Positions 31,301 to 41,191 of a stretch of DNA of 64,000 nt are shown here, in pieces. Location: positions 176,260 through 240,259 of the forward strand of contig NZ_JACHHP010000006.1 in NCBI RefSeq assembly GCF_014202825.1, written 5' to 3'. The position numbers were made by a program, and so were the translations under genes. How positions within the stretch are numbered: the first letter of the stretch is position 1; each line of letters begins with the position of its first letter. The notes beneath the pieces were generated by a model that was not told where the DNA came from, searched no databases, and was given only the letters and a program-made list of their open reading frames with translations. The stretch comes from Chiayiivirga flava (lineage in GTDB: Bacteria > Pseudomonadota > Gammaproteobacteria > Xanthomonadales > Xanthomonadaceae).

Positions 31301-34300
31301 GGCGCCGCCTGTGCGGCGCGCGTGGTCGTGTATCTCAATCTGCCCGGCGCACTGCCGTCCTCCCCGCCGACATTCGCGTCGCAGCCGCACCTGTGCCTGA
31401 GCGGGGCGCCGAACCCGAACGCCGGGTTTTTCGTCGAGTCCGTGGCGAAGGTAGCCGACATCAGCGGCGACGGATTGCCCGACGTGTGGATCGACCAGAA
31501 ATCCAACAGCCCGCTGGGTCTGACACGCGTGCTGGTGCCCGCCTGGACGCGGACCAATGCCACGATCTGGTCGAGCAGCTGGAGTTCGCAGTCCGCCGGC
31601 ACGTTCTTTGCGGGCGGTCGTACCGAGCAGGAAGTGCAGAAATCGCTGTTCTCGCTGTGGCTCGATGCCAACGGCGACGGCCTGGAGGACTGGGCCTATG
31701 CCCGTGTCAGTGCCGGCAAGGGGGAATGGGCACTGCGGCTCAACACCGGCAAGGGATTCGGCACGGTGGTGTCGCTCGGCCCAATCACGGCGCTGCATCG
31801 GCTCGGAATCGAAACGTGCGGAACGATCTTCGGCAGCCAGCACTGCAACGACGTGTGGCAACCGTGGCGTGCCGGCCTGATCCGCGTCATGGACACCGAC
31901 GGCGACGGTCGCGACGAAATCCTCGTTCCGCGCGCGTTCGCCGCCCGCGTGTGCACGCTGCACCAACCCGAACAGAACGAGGACGAATGCCCGAACGCCG
32001 TGCCACCGCCGGACGACGGCGCGTCGCTGCTCGCGCCGCAGCCCAGCGTCGGCCCGGACGACAGCTGTCACCTGTTCTACTACTGCCCGGAGGATCCGTC
32101 CGGCGCCACGGTCACGCCGGCGCAGCTCACGCTCAAGTTCGACGGCAACAGCGACGGCGTGCCGGAAAGCAATACGGCGCTGAGCGAATCGCGTCCGATC
32201 TACGGCCGCGCGGCCGATGCCTGGGATCGCAGCAGCTATCTGACCGCGGCGATCGCCTTCGTCGATGCCGGCCCGAACGCGATGACGCTGCGTCGCACCG
32301 ACCTGCCGATCGTGGTCAACGGCAACTCCGGCTGGAGCGCGGACGACGTCTACGGCGACGGCCTCGTCGATGCGCCGCTCAAGGTCGCGTGCTTCGACGA
32401 CATCGCACGCCGCTGCGCCGTGCCGTGGAAGGACGCCAACAACATCACGCTTCCGTCCGCGCACTACCCGCTGAGCCTGCCGAACGGCCTGCCGCTGTTC
32501 ACGCGCAAGGCGCTGCTCAACGAAAACACCGGACCCGGCGGACAGCTGGCCTCCGACGGCAAGACGCCGACCACGCCCGACATTCTCGTCGGCGTGGTCG
32601 ACGGCCTCGGCGTCACCACCACGTGGGAGTACTACCCCCTGGCCAGCAGCGCCGGGCGCAGCAGCAACCAGACGCCGCTCTACAAGCCTGCCTCCAGCGG
32701 CGGTCCGGCGTATTTCGACAGCGCCCACATCAACTTCACCTCGACCATGCCGGTGGTGTCCACGATGACTTCCAGCAACGGCGTCGGCGGCACGCGTGTC
32801 TGGCGCTACGGCTACGAGGCCGCCGTGTACCACCAGCAGGGCCGCGGCTTCCAGGGCTTCCGCACGGTGATCGAGGAGGACGTCACGGCGGCCGTTCGCG
32901 TGCGGACCAGCTTCGAACAACGCTTTCCGCTCGCCGGCAGGCCGACGCGGCGCCGCACCGAATTCATCCTGCCGTCCAATGCCGATGCTCCGATCGAGCA
33001 GGTGGACTACACGTGGCGGTGCAACCGCGCCGACCGCAGCGACACTGCGGCGTGTTCCGCCTTCGTTCCCGGCGCCGGGGCCTTTCCGTACCTCGATCGC
33101 ACCGTCACGCACACCTATGATCCGACCGTGGCGCAGACCGGTGCCGTGCCGGTCGGCACCTCGGTCCACGTGGAAACCAACGCGTCCGGAACGGTCGGAT
33201 CCAGCTGCACCGTCGCGTGGGACAACACGGCATCGGGCTTCGACGCCTACGGCAACCTCCTCGGCAGCGTGCTCGAGGTCTGGGACAAGGGTCCGGCAGA
33301 TCAGCTGCTGCTGAGCAAGCACTGCCGCACCACGAACACCAGTTTCGTCGTCAACGCATCACCGAACGTGTGGTGGGTGGACCAGCAGGACCGCAGCCAC
33401 ACCCGCAGCCACTCGGTGCACGGCGCCGCGCACGCGCTGCCCGCGGGTGCCGTCAACACGGTGCGCAACGTCTACACCGACCGCACCTGGAATCCGGACC
33501 GCACCGTGAAATCGCTGCGTGTGTCCGAAGAGGAAACGCCGACCTACACCTCGGCGGCACCGGTCACGCTAACGACCTACGGCTACAACGGCGACGGCCT
33601 GCCGACCAGTGAGATGGTCCACGCCAACAACCGCACCGCCAACGGCACCTTCGAACAACAGTTGCTGCGTCGCACCTACACCACCTACAGCGCGGACGGC
33701 TATTTCCCGTTCACCGTCAGCCGTTACGTGACAGGCAACACGCTGCACACCACGACCACCACCACGCGCGCCCGCGACGGTCAGCCCGACCTGGTCATCG
33801 ACCCCAACGGCCTACGCACCAAGATGCAGTACGACGCCTTCGGCACGCCCGTGTCCACCCAGTACCGCAACGCCGCCGACACCGCCCACCGCGTGCCGGA
33901 GCGCCGCAGCGCCGTGGCGGCCTGCGCCGGCTGCGCGCCGTTCGGCAAGTACAAGATCACCACCGTGCAGGACGGCGCGCCCAAGACCGTGAGCACCTTC
34001 GACCAGCTCGGCCGCGTCGTGCGCGAGGAGAGCCAGCTGCTCGACGGCACGATGGCGCGCACCGACACCGAGTACGACGAACTTGGCCGCACCATCGCCA
34101 CCACCGCGCCGTACCGCGCCGGCGAACAGCCGCAGACCACCTACACCGCCGACTTCGACCTCGCCGGACGCCCCGGCGCCGTCCTGCAACCGCGCAACCT
34201 CGTCGACAAGGACGGCCGCAACTTCGGCGACCTGCGCACCACCTTCGCCTACAGCGGCCGCCGCGTCACGCGCACCGCCTGCGGCACGCAAGCCGCCGGG

Positions 34301-36937
34301 AACGTGCCCGCGCCGTGCCGCAGCACGTCGCAGACCAGCGATGCCCTCGGCCGCGTGCTGCAGTCCACCGACGCCGCCGGCCAGACCACGCGCACCTGGT
34401 TCGACGGCGCCGGCAACACCATCGCCCTGCAGGGCGTGGATGGGGTGACCACCACCGCGCGCTATGACGGCTTCGGCCACCGCATCCGCGTCGACGACCC
34501 CGACCAGGGCACGTGGACCTTCATCTACAACGGCGTCGGCGACCTGCGCCACCAGCAGGACGCACGCGGCATCGCCACCACCTTCGATGTCGACTGGTTC
34601 GGCCGCACCACCGCACGCAAGACCCAGTCCCACGCCGCGCCCACGGGCCTGGCCGACGCCAGCCTCGACACCGTGGCCGACGTCTACTACTGGGACCCGG
34701 CCAACGCCCGCGGCCAGCCCGGCGGCCACCTACGCACCGTCAACGGCGTCACCGAACGCCAGCAGCTGCTCACCTACGACGCCGACAGCCGCCCGACCGA
34801 ACAGGCCACCGCCCAGTACATCGGCCCCGGCAGCTACCGCGACTACCGCCACCGCAGCCTGTACGACGCCAACTACGGCCGCCTCAAGGCCGAAGCCTGG
34901 CCCAACAACGCCGCGCGTCGCCTGCTGTACGCGGCCTCCGGCCACGTGCTCGAAGAACGCAACCCGATCGACAACACCCCCTACCGCAAGATCACCGCCG
35001 TCGATGCCCGCGGCCAGACGCTCACCGAGACCCTCGGCGCGCTCACCGCCACGCGCACCTACGCACCGAGCACCGGCCAGATGCTGTCGTTCGCCTACAC
35101 CTCCGGCACCACGCTGCGCCGCACCCACAGCTACCGCTACGACCTGTTCGCGAACCTGAGCCGCCGCGTGCTCGACAACGGCGTGACCGGCATCACCGCC
35201 ACCACCGAGACCTTCAGCAACGACGTGCTCGACCGCCTCACCCAGAGCCAGCGCAGCGGCGGCGCCACCGGCACGGTCACCTACGCCTACAGCCCCAACG
35301 GCAACCTGCGCACCAAGTCCGACTACAGCCTCGGAAACGGCTACGCCTACGGCGCGGTCGGCAAAAACGCCGGCGGCAACGCCGGCCCGCACGCCGTGCG
35401 CCAAGTCCAGCGCAGCGCCGAAGGCGGCAACGGCACGGTGAACTTCAGCTACGACAACAACGGCAACCTCACCGCCGTCACCGACCCGAGCCTGCCGTTC
35501 GGCGCGCTCTACGACCACCGCAATCTGCCCACCTACATCCAGCGCGGCGCGGCCACCAGCCGCCTGTTCTACGGCGCCGACGACCAGCGCGCGCGCCAGA
35601 CCGGCAGCGACGGCACGCACATCTACCTGCCGGGCTTCGAAGACGTGATCGCCGCCGGCGGCACCGCCCCGGTGGAAAGCCGCGCCTACCTCGGCGACTA
35701 CGCCGTCGTCAGTCGCAGCGCCAACCCCGACACGCTCGACTACCTGCTCACCGACCGCCTCGGCAGCGTCGACGCCATCGCCAGCCCCGCCGGCGTCCTC
35801 ACCGAAAAACGCGCCTACGACGCCTTCGGCGCCCCGAGAAACGGCACCACCTGGGCCAACCTCTCGCCCAAACGCCTGCAAAGCCTCGCCACCACCCAGA
35901 AGGGCTACACCGCCCACGAACACCTCAACAGCGTCGAACTGATCCACATGAACGGCCGTGCGTACGACTACAAGGTCGGGCGCTTCCTCTCGGTCGACCC
36001 GCTGATCACGTTCCCGCTCAACAGCCAATCGCTGAACCCGTACAGCTACGTGATGAACAACCCGTTGAGCTGGACCGATCCAAGTGGATTCTCCCCGTGC
36101 GGCATCATGGTCTGTCCGATCCTGCCGAAGCGTAGGTTCTGGATAGACGAAATCCGCGAGAAATACGCTTTCTCGATCCGACCAAACGGCGGTGGCAGCA
36201 TGACGGGTGCTGGCACGGGTGTCGCAACACGCACCACCGCAACGGTCGAAATTTTGGCGCTATCGAATGGGGCGAGCGATCAAGGCATGCTTGGCGCAGT
36301 ACGCGACGATAATGCAAAAAAAGGAACAAGTGAACTTGGGGCTGCACCTTCCAGGTCGGTCGGCGTTATCGCAGGCGAGGCCTCTGGTGCTACATCCGCT
36401 GGTGTGCCTAAGGCAATGGGTTCAAGTCTCGCGGAACAAGGTTTTGATGATGTTCGAGGGGATAGCATCCTAACCAGTCGCGCAATAAGGCGAAGAATGA
36501 ATGTCTCAGAGTCATTTGGCGTAAGGAAAATGAGTATCGCGCTTACATTATCAGTTGACGACTCAATCGACAGTGCGGCTGCCAAAGATTGGGTTCGGGT
36601 TGCAAACTCTGGCTGGAATTTCACGATCAACGGAGATGACGGGATCACGCGTGTTTTCGAACTCGACCTGACGATCGCTAAGCGGCGTGGAAATTTACGC
36701 TTGCATCCTTGCACAGCAGTGCGTTGCCCTACCAACAGAGGCGCTGCTCAAGTTGGGGGTCCAGCCATTTACTATCATTCGGGCGGGCGTGTTGATACTC
36801 CTGTTCATGAAATGGGTCACGTCTTCGGGTTTGAATTTAATCGAGCAAACGGCATGGGGAGTATAATGAGTGGTGATCGTGAACGATCTGTAATTCAGTC
36901 TGACTTCGATTTGCTCTGGGACGCTTACAGCAAATGA
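28399..36937 (+). CDS. Giant secreted SpvB/FG-GAP/RHS protein with C-terminal metallopeptidase-like toxin domain (one frameshift)
   Basis: With one extra base at about 30646 ignored, this gene encodes about 2845 residues. Order: signal peptide; two copies of a GTWWNP-type domain (about 50-260); an SpvB-like segment (about 455-560; YRVPIVLPPGRRGM, LALSYDSRAGNGAAGMGWSLDG); FG-GAP repeats (GDFNGDGSRELLW, GDMNGDGRPDIV); many YD/RHS repeats; the RHS core end (GRFLSVDP, NPYSYVMNNPLSW, DPSGF); and an AT-richer C-terminal domain with H2803-E-M-G-H2807 and a Met-turn (GSIMS). RHS proteins of this type enclose and deliver toxins. The next gene overlaps its stop and is a likely immunity gene. ATG 28399 has a good GGAAGGAA ribosome site. 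Confidence 0.88.
30643..30655 (+). other. Frameshift point in the RHS gene
   Basis: The frame that encodes the N-terminal 750 residues reads YTATYPDQQR here, while the frame that continues to the stop resumes at SNGSGRSLLLQLREC, a normal SpvB-type continuation. Removing one C from TATCCAGACC restores YTATYQTSNGSGRS. There is no homopolymer or known slippery heptamer, so this is either a read or assembly error or a true recent mutation. Confidence 0.8.
36092..36937 (+). other. C-terminal toxin-like domain of the RHS protein
   Basis: After the core end at DPSGF (about 36091), about 280 residues follow whose GC content is visibly lower than the RHS core. The last 55 residues contain TPVHEMGHVFGFEF, the HExxHxxG core of metzincin zinc peptidases (codons at 36806-36829), and GSIMS, a likely Met-turn. 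WVRVANSGWNF upstream resembles the second strand and helix of small metzincins. The third zinc ligand is not a canonical His or Asp at the expected spot, so the exact family is open. Confidence 0.72.
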
Positions 36938-37296
36938 AATTTATTTTCGCGAAATTGTTCATGGCAGTGCTATTGGCAATATCCTTGGTTGCTTGCGCCG
37001 GACTAAGGTCGAGAGAGCCGGAAGACGGGCGATTGCTGCTTGATGAGGCAATATCTTCGCTACAAGGAGTTGGTGCTTGCAAGGCGAGTGAGTTCTCAAC
37101 AGAGAGTGAGGATATTAAATCCGCCATCATCCGGCGGGAGTTTGTTGTCGTAGAGTTCATTTTTTCTGAGCGAGACGGCGAACTGGTTTATGAATTTATA
37201 ATGAGGCGCTCTGTCGGTGCCGATTTGCTTGTTGCAGAGATAGTTGTGGAAAACGGCAATTGTTACGAGTATACCTTTGGCAAGATTGTGGACTGA
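36934..37296 (+). CDS. Lipoprotein overlapping the RHS toxin gene, candidate immunity protein
   Basis: A 120-residue predicted lipoprotein: MKFIFAKLFMAVLLAISLVAC with lipobox LVAC at about residue 21. The mature part is acidic and has two further cysteines (GACK and GNCY). Its ATG overlaps the TGA of the RHS gene (ATGA), so it is made together with the toxin. This position, small size, low GC and envelope address fit an immunity protein for a periplasm-acting effector. No known family is recognised, and the function is inferred from context. Confidence 0.72.
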   Translation: MKFIFAKLFMAVLLAISLVACAGLRSREPEDGRLLLDEAISSLQGVGACKASEFSTESEDIKSAIIRREFVVVEFIFSERDGELVYEFIMRRSVGADLLVAEIVVENGNCYEYTFGKIVD

Positions 37297-37324
37297 TGAA
37301 TGAGCCAGCCAGCTCATTCGCGCT

Positions 37325-37435
37325 ACCTACAGCGATCCGCGCGTGGAAAACGCCGAGCGCGGCACCCTGTCCTCGAGCGGCGTCGCCGCGCCCTGCCGCT
37401 GCACCTCACAGGTATCGAACATGCTCGGCCACAGT
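37325..37435 (+). pseudogene. Relic of RHS core DNA
   Basis: This GC-rich patch inside the AT-richer island aligns without gaps over about 111 bases to an internal part of the RHS gene near 34256-34366. Translated, TYSDPRV...VAAPCRCTSQVSNMLGH parallels AYSGRRV...VPAPCRSTSQTSDALGR. It is open in the same frame as the following OmpA-like gene. It looks like a leftover from an earlier RHS C-terminal replacement. Confidence 0.75.
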
Positions 37436-37444
37436 GAGGCTTTT

Positions 37445-37891
37445 ATGATGCGTCACACCAGTTGTGTTTTGATTTTTTCAATATATTTTCTGGCCTCGGT
37501 GAAAGTTTTTGCTACAACGCTCGACTTGCCGGGGGCCTACTTTAGGCCCGGACATCCAATCAAGGGGGAGTCAATATATGACGCACTGGATCCAGAGCGC
37601 TCCGAACAATCTTTACGCAATCTAAAAACTAGCGCGGATCGTCTCATAAAATATTCGGCGAATTATTTTGAAGTCGCTGGCCACGCTGATGCGGCTGAGT
37701 GCGAGCCTGCCGAGTGCCGGTATCTCTCCGCGCGCAGAGCGCAAGTCGTTTTCCGTCATTTGTTGAGACTCGGTGTCGATCCGATGCGTCTTGATAGTAT
37801 GTCCGGCTGGGGGACAACTGCCCCTATAGTGGGGTCAGGATCAAAAGACATATGGCGCAATCGTCGGGTCGATATCAACGTTAGCAACTAA
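37445..37891 (+). CDS. Secreted OmpA-like domain protein
   Basis: A 148-residue protein with a signal peptide (MMRHTSCVLIFSIYFLASVKVFA) and an OmpA-C-like peptidoglycan-binding domain: YFEVAGHADAAE, LSARRAQVVFRHLLRLGVD and the closing NRRVDINV. The conserved Asp and Arg that contact diaminopimelate in this fold are present in GHADA and NRRVDI. TGAGG lies at good spacing before ATG 37445. GC is low like the rest of the island. It may bind the wall, and may be an orphan immunity or an adaptor from a displaced RHS cassette. Confidence 0.78.
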   Translation: MMRHTSCVLIFSIYFLASVKVFATTLDLPGAYFRPGHPIKGESIYDALDPERSEQSLRNLKTSADRLIKYSANYFEVAGHADAAECEPAECRYLSARRAQVVFRHLLRLGVDPMRLDSMSGWGTTAPIVGSGSKDIWRNRRVDINVSN

Positions 37892-38129
37892 GCTTCTGCT
37901 GAGCTTTAAATCGGCCAGTCAACGGGGCGCGCGATAAATCGGCGTGACCACAGCGCCTGCATTTCGGTTTGCCGAAATCCTGACAATTGCAGATTAACCA
38001 ATGAGGTGGGTAGCTCATAGTCAGGACGGAGCGATCTTCTCGGAGGCGATGCGCGTAAATCTTAAACATGAAGCGTCCGACATGAGCAACATCAGGGTCG
38101 CTTTCCACAATGATGCTCACACTATATGC
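37892..38129. other. Island spacer without supported gene
   Basis: Short overlapping reading frames exist on both strands, but none has a ribosome site, signal or recognisable motif. One antisense frame contains CRRCGH, which is too little to call a gene. The stretch may be debris between displaced cassettes. Confidence 0.4.
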
Positions 38130-38349
38130 ATGACCGATCGATATGCTTATCTGCTTTTTTTTTTTGATGTCGCTTGTCGCTGGTCAAATTTTGGCCGGGG
38201 CGTCATCGCCGCCGTCAGGCGACACAAGGAATTGGAGAATTTATGGCGTCGGGGTTATAACAACAGCAGCATCCGCTGTTCCAAATTCCTCTCGCCGGCA
38301 AGGCGTGATTCGATTGCATGAAAGCTTCTTTCAAAACTATCTTTGGTCA
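38130..38349 (+). pseudogene. Broken secreted-protein gene start with an 11-T tract
   Basis: An ATG at 38130 begins MTDRYAYLLFFF, and the next frame continues LMSLVAGQILAGASS, which together would be a normal signal peptide. The two parts are separated by eleven T residues at 38155-38165, and the frames differ by one base. The downstream frame (SPPSGDTRNWRIYGVGVITTA) then runs into the next gene without a stop. It is either a frameshift mutation or slippage-controlled. Confidence 0.45.
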
Positions 38350-39018
38350 ATGGACAAATCCATGCGCGCAATTCTTTGGTTCTTTCTTGCAAGTCTTCTC
38401 TCGCAGCAGTGTGGCGCCACGACTTGGGAGCAACTGACGATCGAAGACGTCTACAAGCAAGCGGAATCGGTCGCCTTGGTCAGGATCGAGTCGGGCTCTA
38501 TGATCAAGAGCTCAGGTCATGCTTGCGGTGCCAAATATAAAGCAGACGTGATCGAGCAGTTCAAGGGCAGGGAGAAGCGGGCGCTGGTTTTTTACGATTT
38601 TGGCGGAATGGAGCTTGGCGGGAAATATCTCCTCTTCCTCGCGAAGGAGCCGTCTCCGTTTCTTGGCGTTGCCACGACGAACTCATACCACTTGAATTGG
38701 CAAGAAGAATTTGCACAGAATTGTAGCAGGAGGCGTAGAGGACTTCAGCCTTTACACGCCTATGGGCAGATAAAAGTGGATTTCTCTCTCGAGACCGGTG
38801 GCGACGCCCTCGAAGTTCCCGAAATGCTGTTTTTTTTCCCGAGCGCGATCGAGAGGTACAGCGGCGGAATGTCCAGAACCCAGGAGCTGTATGACACCGT
38901 GTGGATTAAGCTGGATGCCGCCGTCGCTTACCTAGAATCGATCAGCGCCACTGCGGCGCGACAGGATGAAGAGCACCGAAATGAGCGATCGCGGCTGCAT
39001 TCCAGATCAGAAGAATGA
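38350..39018 (+). CDS. Secreted NTR/TIMP-like protein in the RHS island, candidate metalloprotease inhibitor
   Basis: A 222-residue protein with a signal peptide (MRAILWFFLASLLSQQCGA region). The mature part reads AESVALVRIESG, then CGAKYKADVIEQFKG, then GGMELGGKYLLFL. This is the pattern of the NTR/OB fold of tissue inhibitors of metalloproteinases and related bacterial proteins (a valine-rich strand, a YxAxVxxxFKG strand and a GxxYLLFL strand). The likeness is by eye only. ATG 38350 and ATG 38362 are both possible; neither has a clear ribosome site. It sits close to a metallopeptidase-type toxin, so an inhibitory role is plausible. Confidence 0.62.
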   Translation: MDKSMRAILWFFLASLLSQQCGATTWEQLTIEDVYKQAESVALVRIESGSMIKSSGHACGAKYKADVIEQFKGREKRALVFYDFGGMELGGKYLLFLAKEPSPFLGVATTNSYHLNWQEEFAQNCSRRRRGLQPLHAYGQIKVDFSLETGGDALEVPEMLFFFPSAIERYSGGMSRTQELYDTVWIKLDAAVAYLESISATAARQDEEHRNERSRLHSRSEE

Positions 39019-39244
39019 GTGCGGCATCGTTGTTTTGTGCGTTGCGTCGTGCTGCTTTTCGCGGCTCGCCTAAATCCCAGTGGCGCGACATCGCTGGACG
39101 CAGACGACTGACCTGCCGATGTTGGCGTTGACTCGGCTGGCGACACTTGAAACCTCCGCCTGCGTCACGCTTTGGCCTTTTGACCCATGGCAGCAGGGCG
39201 GTTTGCACGTAAGGTGGGCGTCTTCCTGATCTCCGGAGCCGTTC

Positions 39245-41098
39245 ATGACGCTGCGTCTGCTCGTTCTGTCCCTTGTTGCCGCGCTCGCCGCCTGTAGTGG
39301 CTCACAGGACCCCGGCGCCGCCGCGCGCGGTGCGGCGCCGGCCGCCGCGCACGCGCCTGCTGCGACGCCCGTGGACGGGCAGGCACCCGCCGCGACCACT
39401 GCCCGGCAGCTGGACGCGCTGTACGAGGAGTACTGGCAAGCATCGCTCGAGCTCAACCCCCTGCAAGCGACGTTCGTCGGCGATCCGCGCTACAACGATC
39501 GCATGCCGGATTTCCTCTCGGCGCAGTTCCGCAAGCAGGCGCACGCGTTCGATCAGGACTGGCTCGATCGTGTGAGCGCCATCGATCCGGCCACGCTCGA
39601 CGGGCAGGCGCGGATTTCCTACGACATGTTCGTGCGCGATCTCAAGACCGAGATCGAAGCCGAGCGCTTTCCGACCTGGATGCTGCCGATCGACCAGTTC
39701 CGCAATATCGCGGGGTTTGCCGCGCAGCTCGGCTCGGGCACCGGCGCGCAGCCGTTCAAGACGGTGCAGGACTACGACAACTGGCTCAAGCGCGCGGCTG
39801 CGTTGCCGGGCATTTTAGACACGGCCATCGCCAACATGCGCGAGGGCGTCGTCGCCGGCGTGGTGCAGCCGACGGCATTGATGCAGAAGGTGCTGCCGCA
39901 GCTCGACGCGCTGATCAAGGACACGCCGGAAGACACGCTGTTCTGGAATCCGATCGCGTCACTGCCGGAGGATGTTTCGGAGGCGGACACGGCGCGCCTC
40001 ACGCAGGCCTACCGCACGCTGATCACGGAGCAACTGATGCCGGCCTACCGGCGCCTGCGCAGTTTCATCGCCGAGGAATACCTGCCGGCCACGCGCTCCA
40101 GCGTGGCGCTGTCCGCGTTGCCGGACGGCGAGGCCTGGTATGCGTTCAATGTGCGCAACCAGACCACCACGGATCTGACGCCGGCGCAGATCCACCAGAT
40201 CGGCCTCGACGAGGTGGCGCGTATCCACGGCGAGATGGAACGGGTGATGCGCGAAGTGGGTTTCGAGGGCAGCCTGCGTGCGTTCTTCGAACACGTCACC
40301 ACCGATCCATCGTTCAAGTTCGAGAGCGAGGCGGCGTTGCTGGAGGCGTACAACGGGCTGCGCGCGCGGGTGGAGGCCGGCGTGCCGGCGCTGTTTTCGC
40401 TCACGCCGAAGGCGGCGTTCGAGATCCGTCCGGTGGAGGCGTTCCGCGCCGCGAGTGCGGCCGGCGGTTCGTACATGTCGCCGAGCGAGGACGGCTCGCG
40501 TCCGGGCATTTTCTACGTCAACACGCACGATCTGCCGAGCCGCAAGACCTGGGACATGGAATCGCTGTTCCTGCACGAGGCGATTCCGGGCCACCATTTC
40601 CAGATCGCGTTGCAGCAGGAGCTGACCGCGCTGCCGAAGTTCCGCCGCTTCGGCGGCGAGACGGCGTTTGCCGAAGGCTGGGGGCTGTACGCCGAGTCGC
40701 TTGGCAAGGAGCTGGGCGTCTACACCGATCCGTACCAGTATTTCGGTCGGCTGCAGGCCGAGCTGTGGCGCGCGATCCGGCTGGTGGTGGACACGGGGCT
40801 GCACAGCCGCGGCTGGACGCGCGAGCAGGTCATCGACTACATGAAGGCCAACTCCGCCACCAGCGACACCGAGGCGGTGGCCGAAGCGGAGCGGTACATC
40901 GCGATGCCGGGGCAGGCGCTGGCGTACAAGATCGGCGAGCTGAAGATTCGGCAGCTGCGCGAGCGCGCCGAGACGGCGCTCGGCGCTCGGTTCGACATCC
41001 GGGCCTTCCACGCCGAGGTGCTGCGCGACGGCGCGGTGCCGCTCGATGTGCTGGAAGCGAAGATCGAGCGCTGGCTTGCGGCGCAGCCTGCCGGCTGA
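39245..41098 (+). CDS. DUF885-family lipoprotein, putative metallopeptidase
   Basis: A 617-residue member of DUF885, a family of predicted zinc peptidases common in Lysobacterales. The lipoprotein signal is MTLRLLVLSLVAALAAC, followed by an Ala/Pro/Thr linker. The metal motif is H444-E-A-I-P-G-H450-H451, and FRRFGGETAFAEGWGLYAE contains the further acidic ligand region. The protein is envelope-anchored. It marks the return to high GC after the island. Confidence 0.9.
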   Translation: MTLRLLVLSLVAALAACSGSQDPGAAARGAAPAAAHAPAATPVDGQAPAATTARQLDALYEEYWQASLELNPLQATFVGDPRYNDRMPDFLSAQFRKQAHAFDQDWLDRVSAIDPATLDGQARISYDMFVRDLKTEIEAERFPTWMLPIDQFRNIAGFAAQLGSGTGAQPFKTVQDYDNWLKRAAALPGILDTAIANMREGVVAGVVQPTALMQKVLPQLDALIKDTPEDTLFWNPIASLPEDVSEADTARLTQAYRTLITEQLMPAYRRLRSFIAEEYLPATRSSVALSALPDGEAWYAFNVRNQTTTDLTPAQIHQIGLDEVARIHGEMERVMREVGFEGSLRAFFEHVTTDPSFKFESEAALLEAYNGLRARVEAGVPALFSLTPKAAFEIRPVEAFRAASAAGGSYMSPSEDGSRPGIFYVNTHDLPSRKTWDMESLFLHEAIPGHHFQIALQQELTALPKFRRFGGETAFAEGWGLYAESLGKELGVYTDPYQYFGRLQAELWRAIRLVVDTGLHSRGWTREQVIDYMKANSATSDTEAVAEAERYIAMPGQALAYKIGELKIRQLRERAETALGARFDIRAFHAEVLRDGAVPLDVLEAKIERWLAAQPAG

Positions 41099-41191
41099 GT
41101 GCCGCGCGGCGGGGGTGGCGGTTCGACGGGAAAATTGATATACGATTCAGTTCGTACGTCGATTGCCGTCAATCTTGCCTCGGAGGTCCGG

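Noticed and set aside
37881..38120. Antisense frame with CRRCGH
   Set aside because: It has no ribosome site or second zinc pair and resembles no known family; it is likely island debris.
38001..38321. 106-residue plus-strand frame across the T tract
   Set aside because: It contains half of a signal peptide and then a basic, unfolded-looking sequence; the alternative frame after the T tract looks better.
39019..39244. Possible transposase remnant before the DUF885 gene
   Set aside because: Short antisense frames contain Cys and Arg, but no DDE motif, terminal repeat or target duplication is visible.
39245..41098. DUF885 gene as part of the toxin island
   Set aside because: Its GC and codon use match the chromosome and its family is chromosomal in this order, so it is treated as the right flank.
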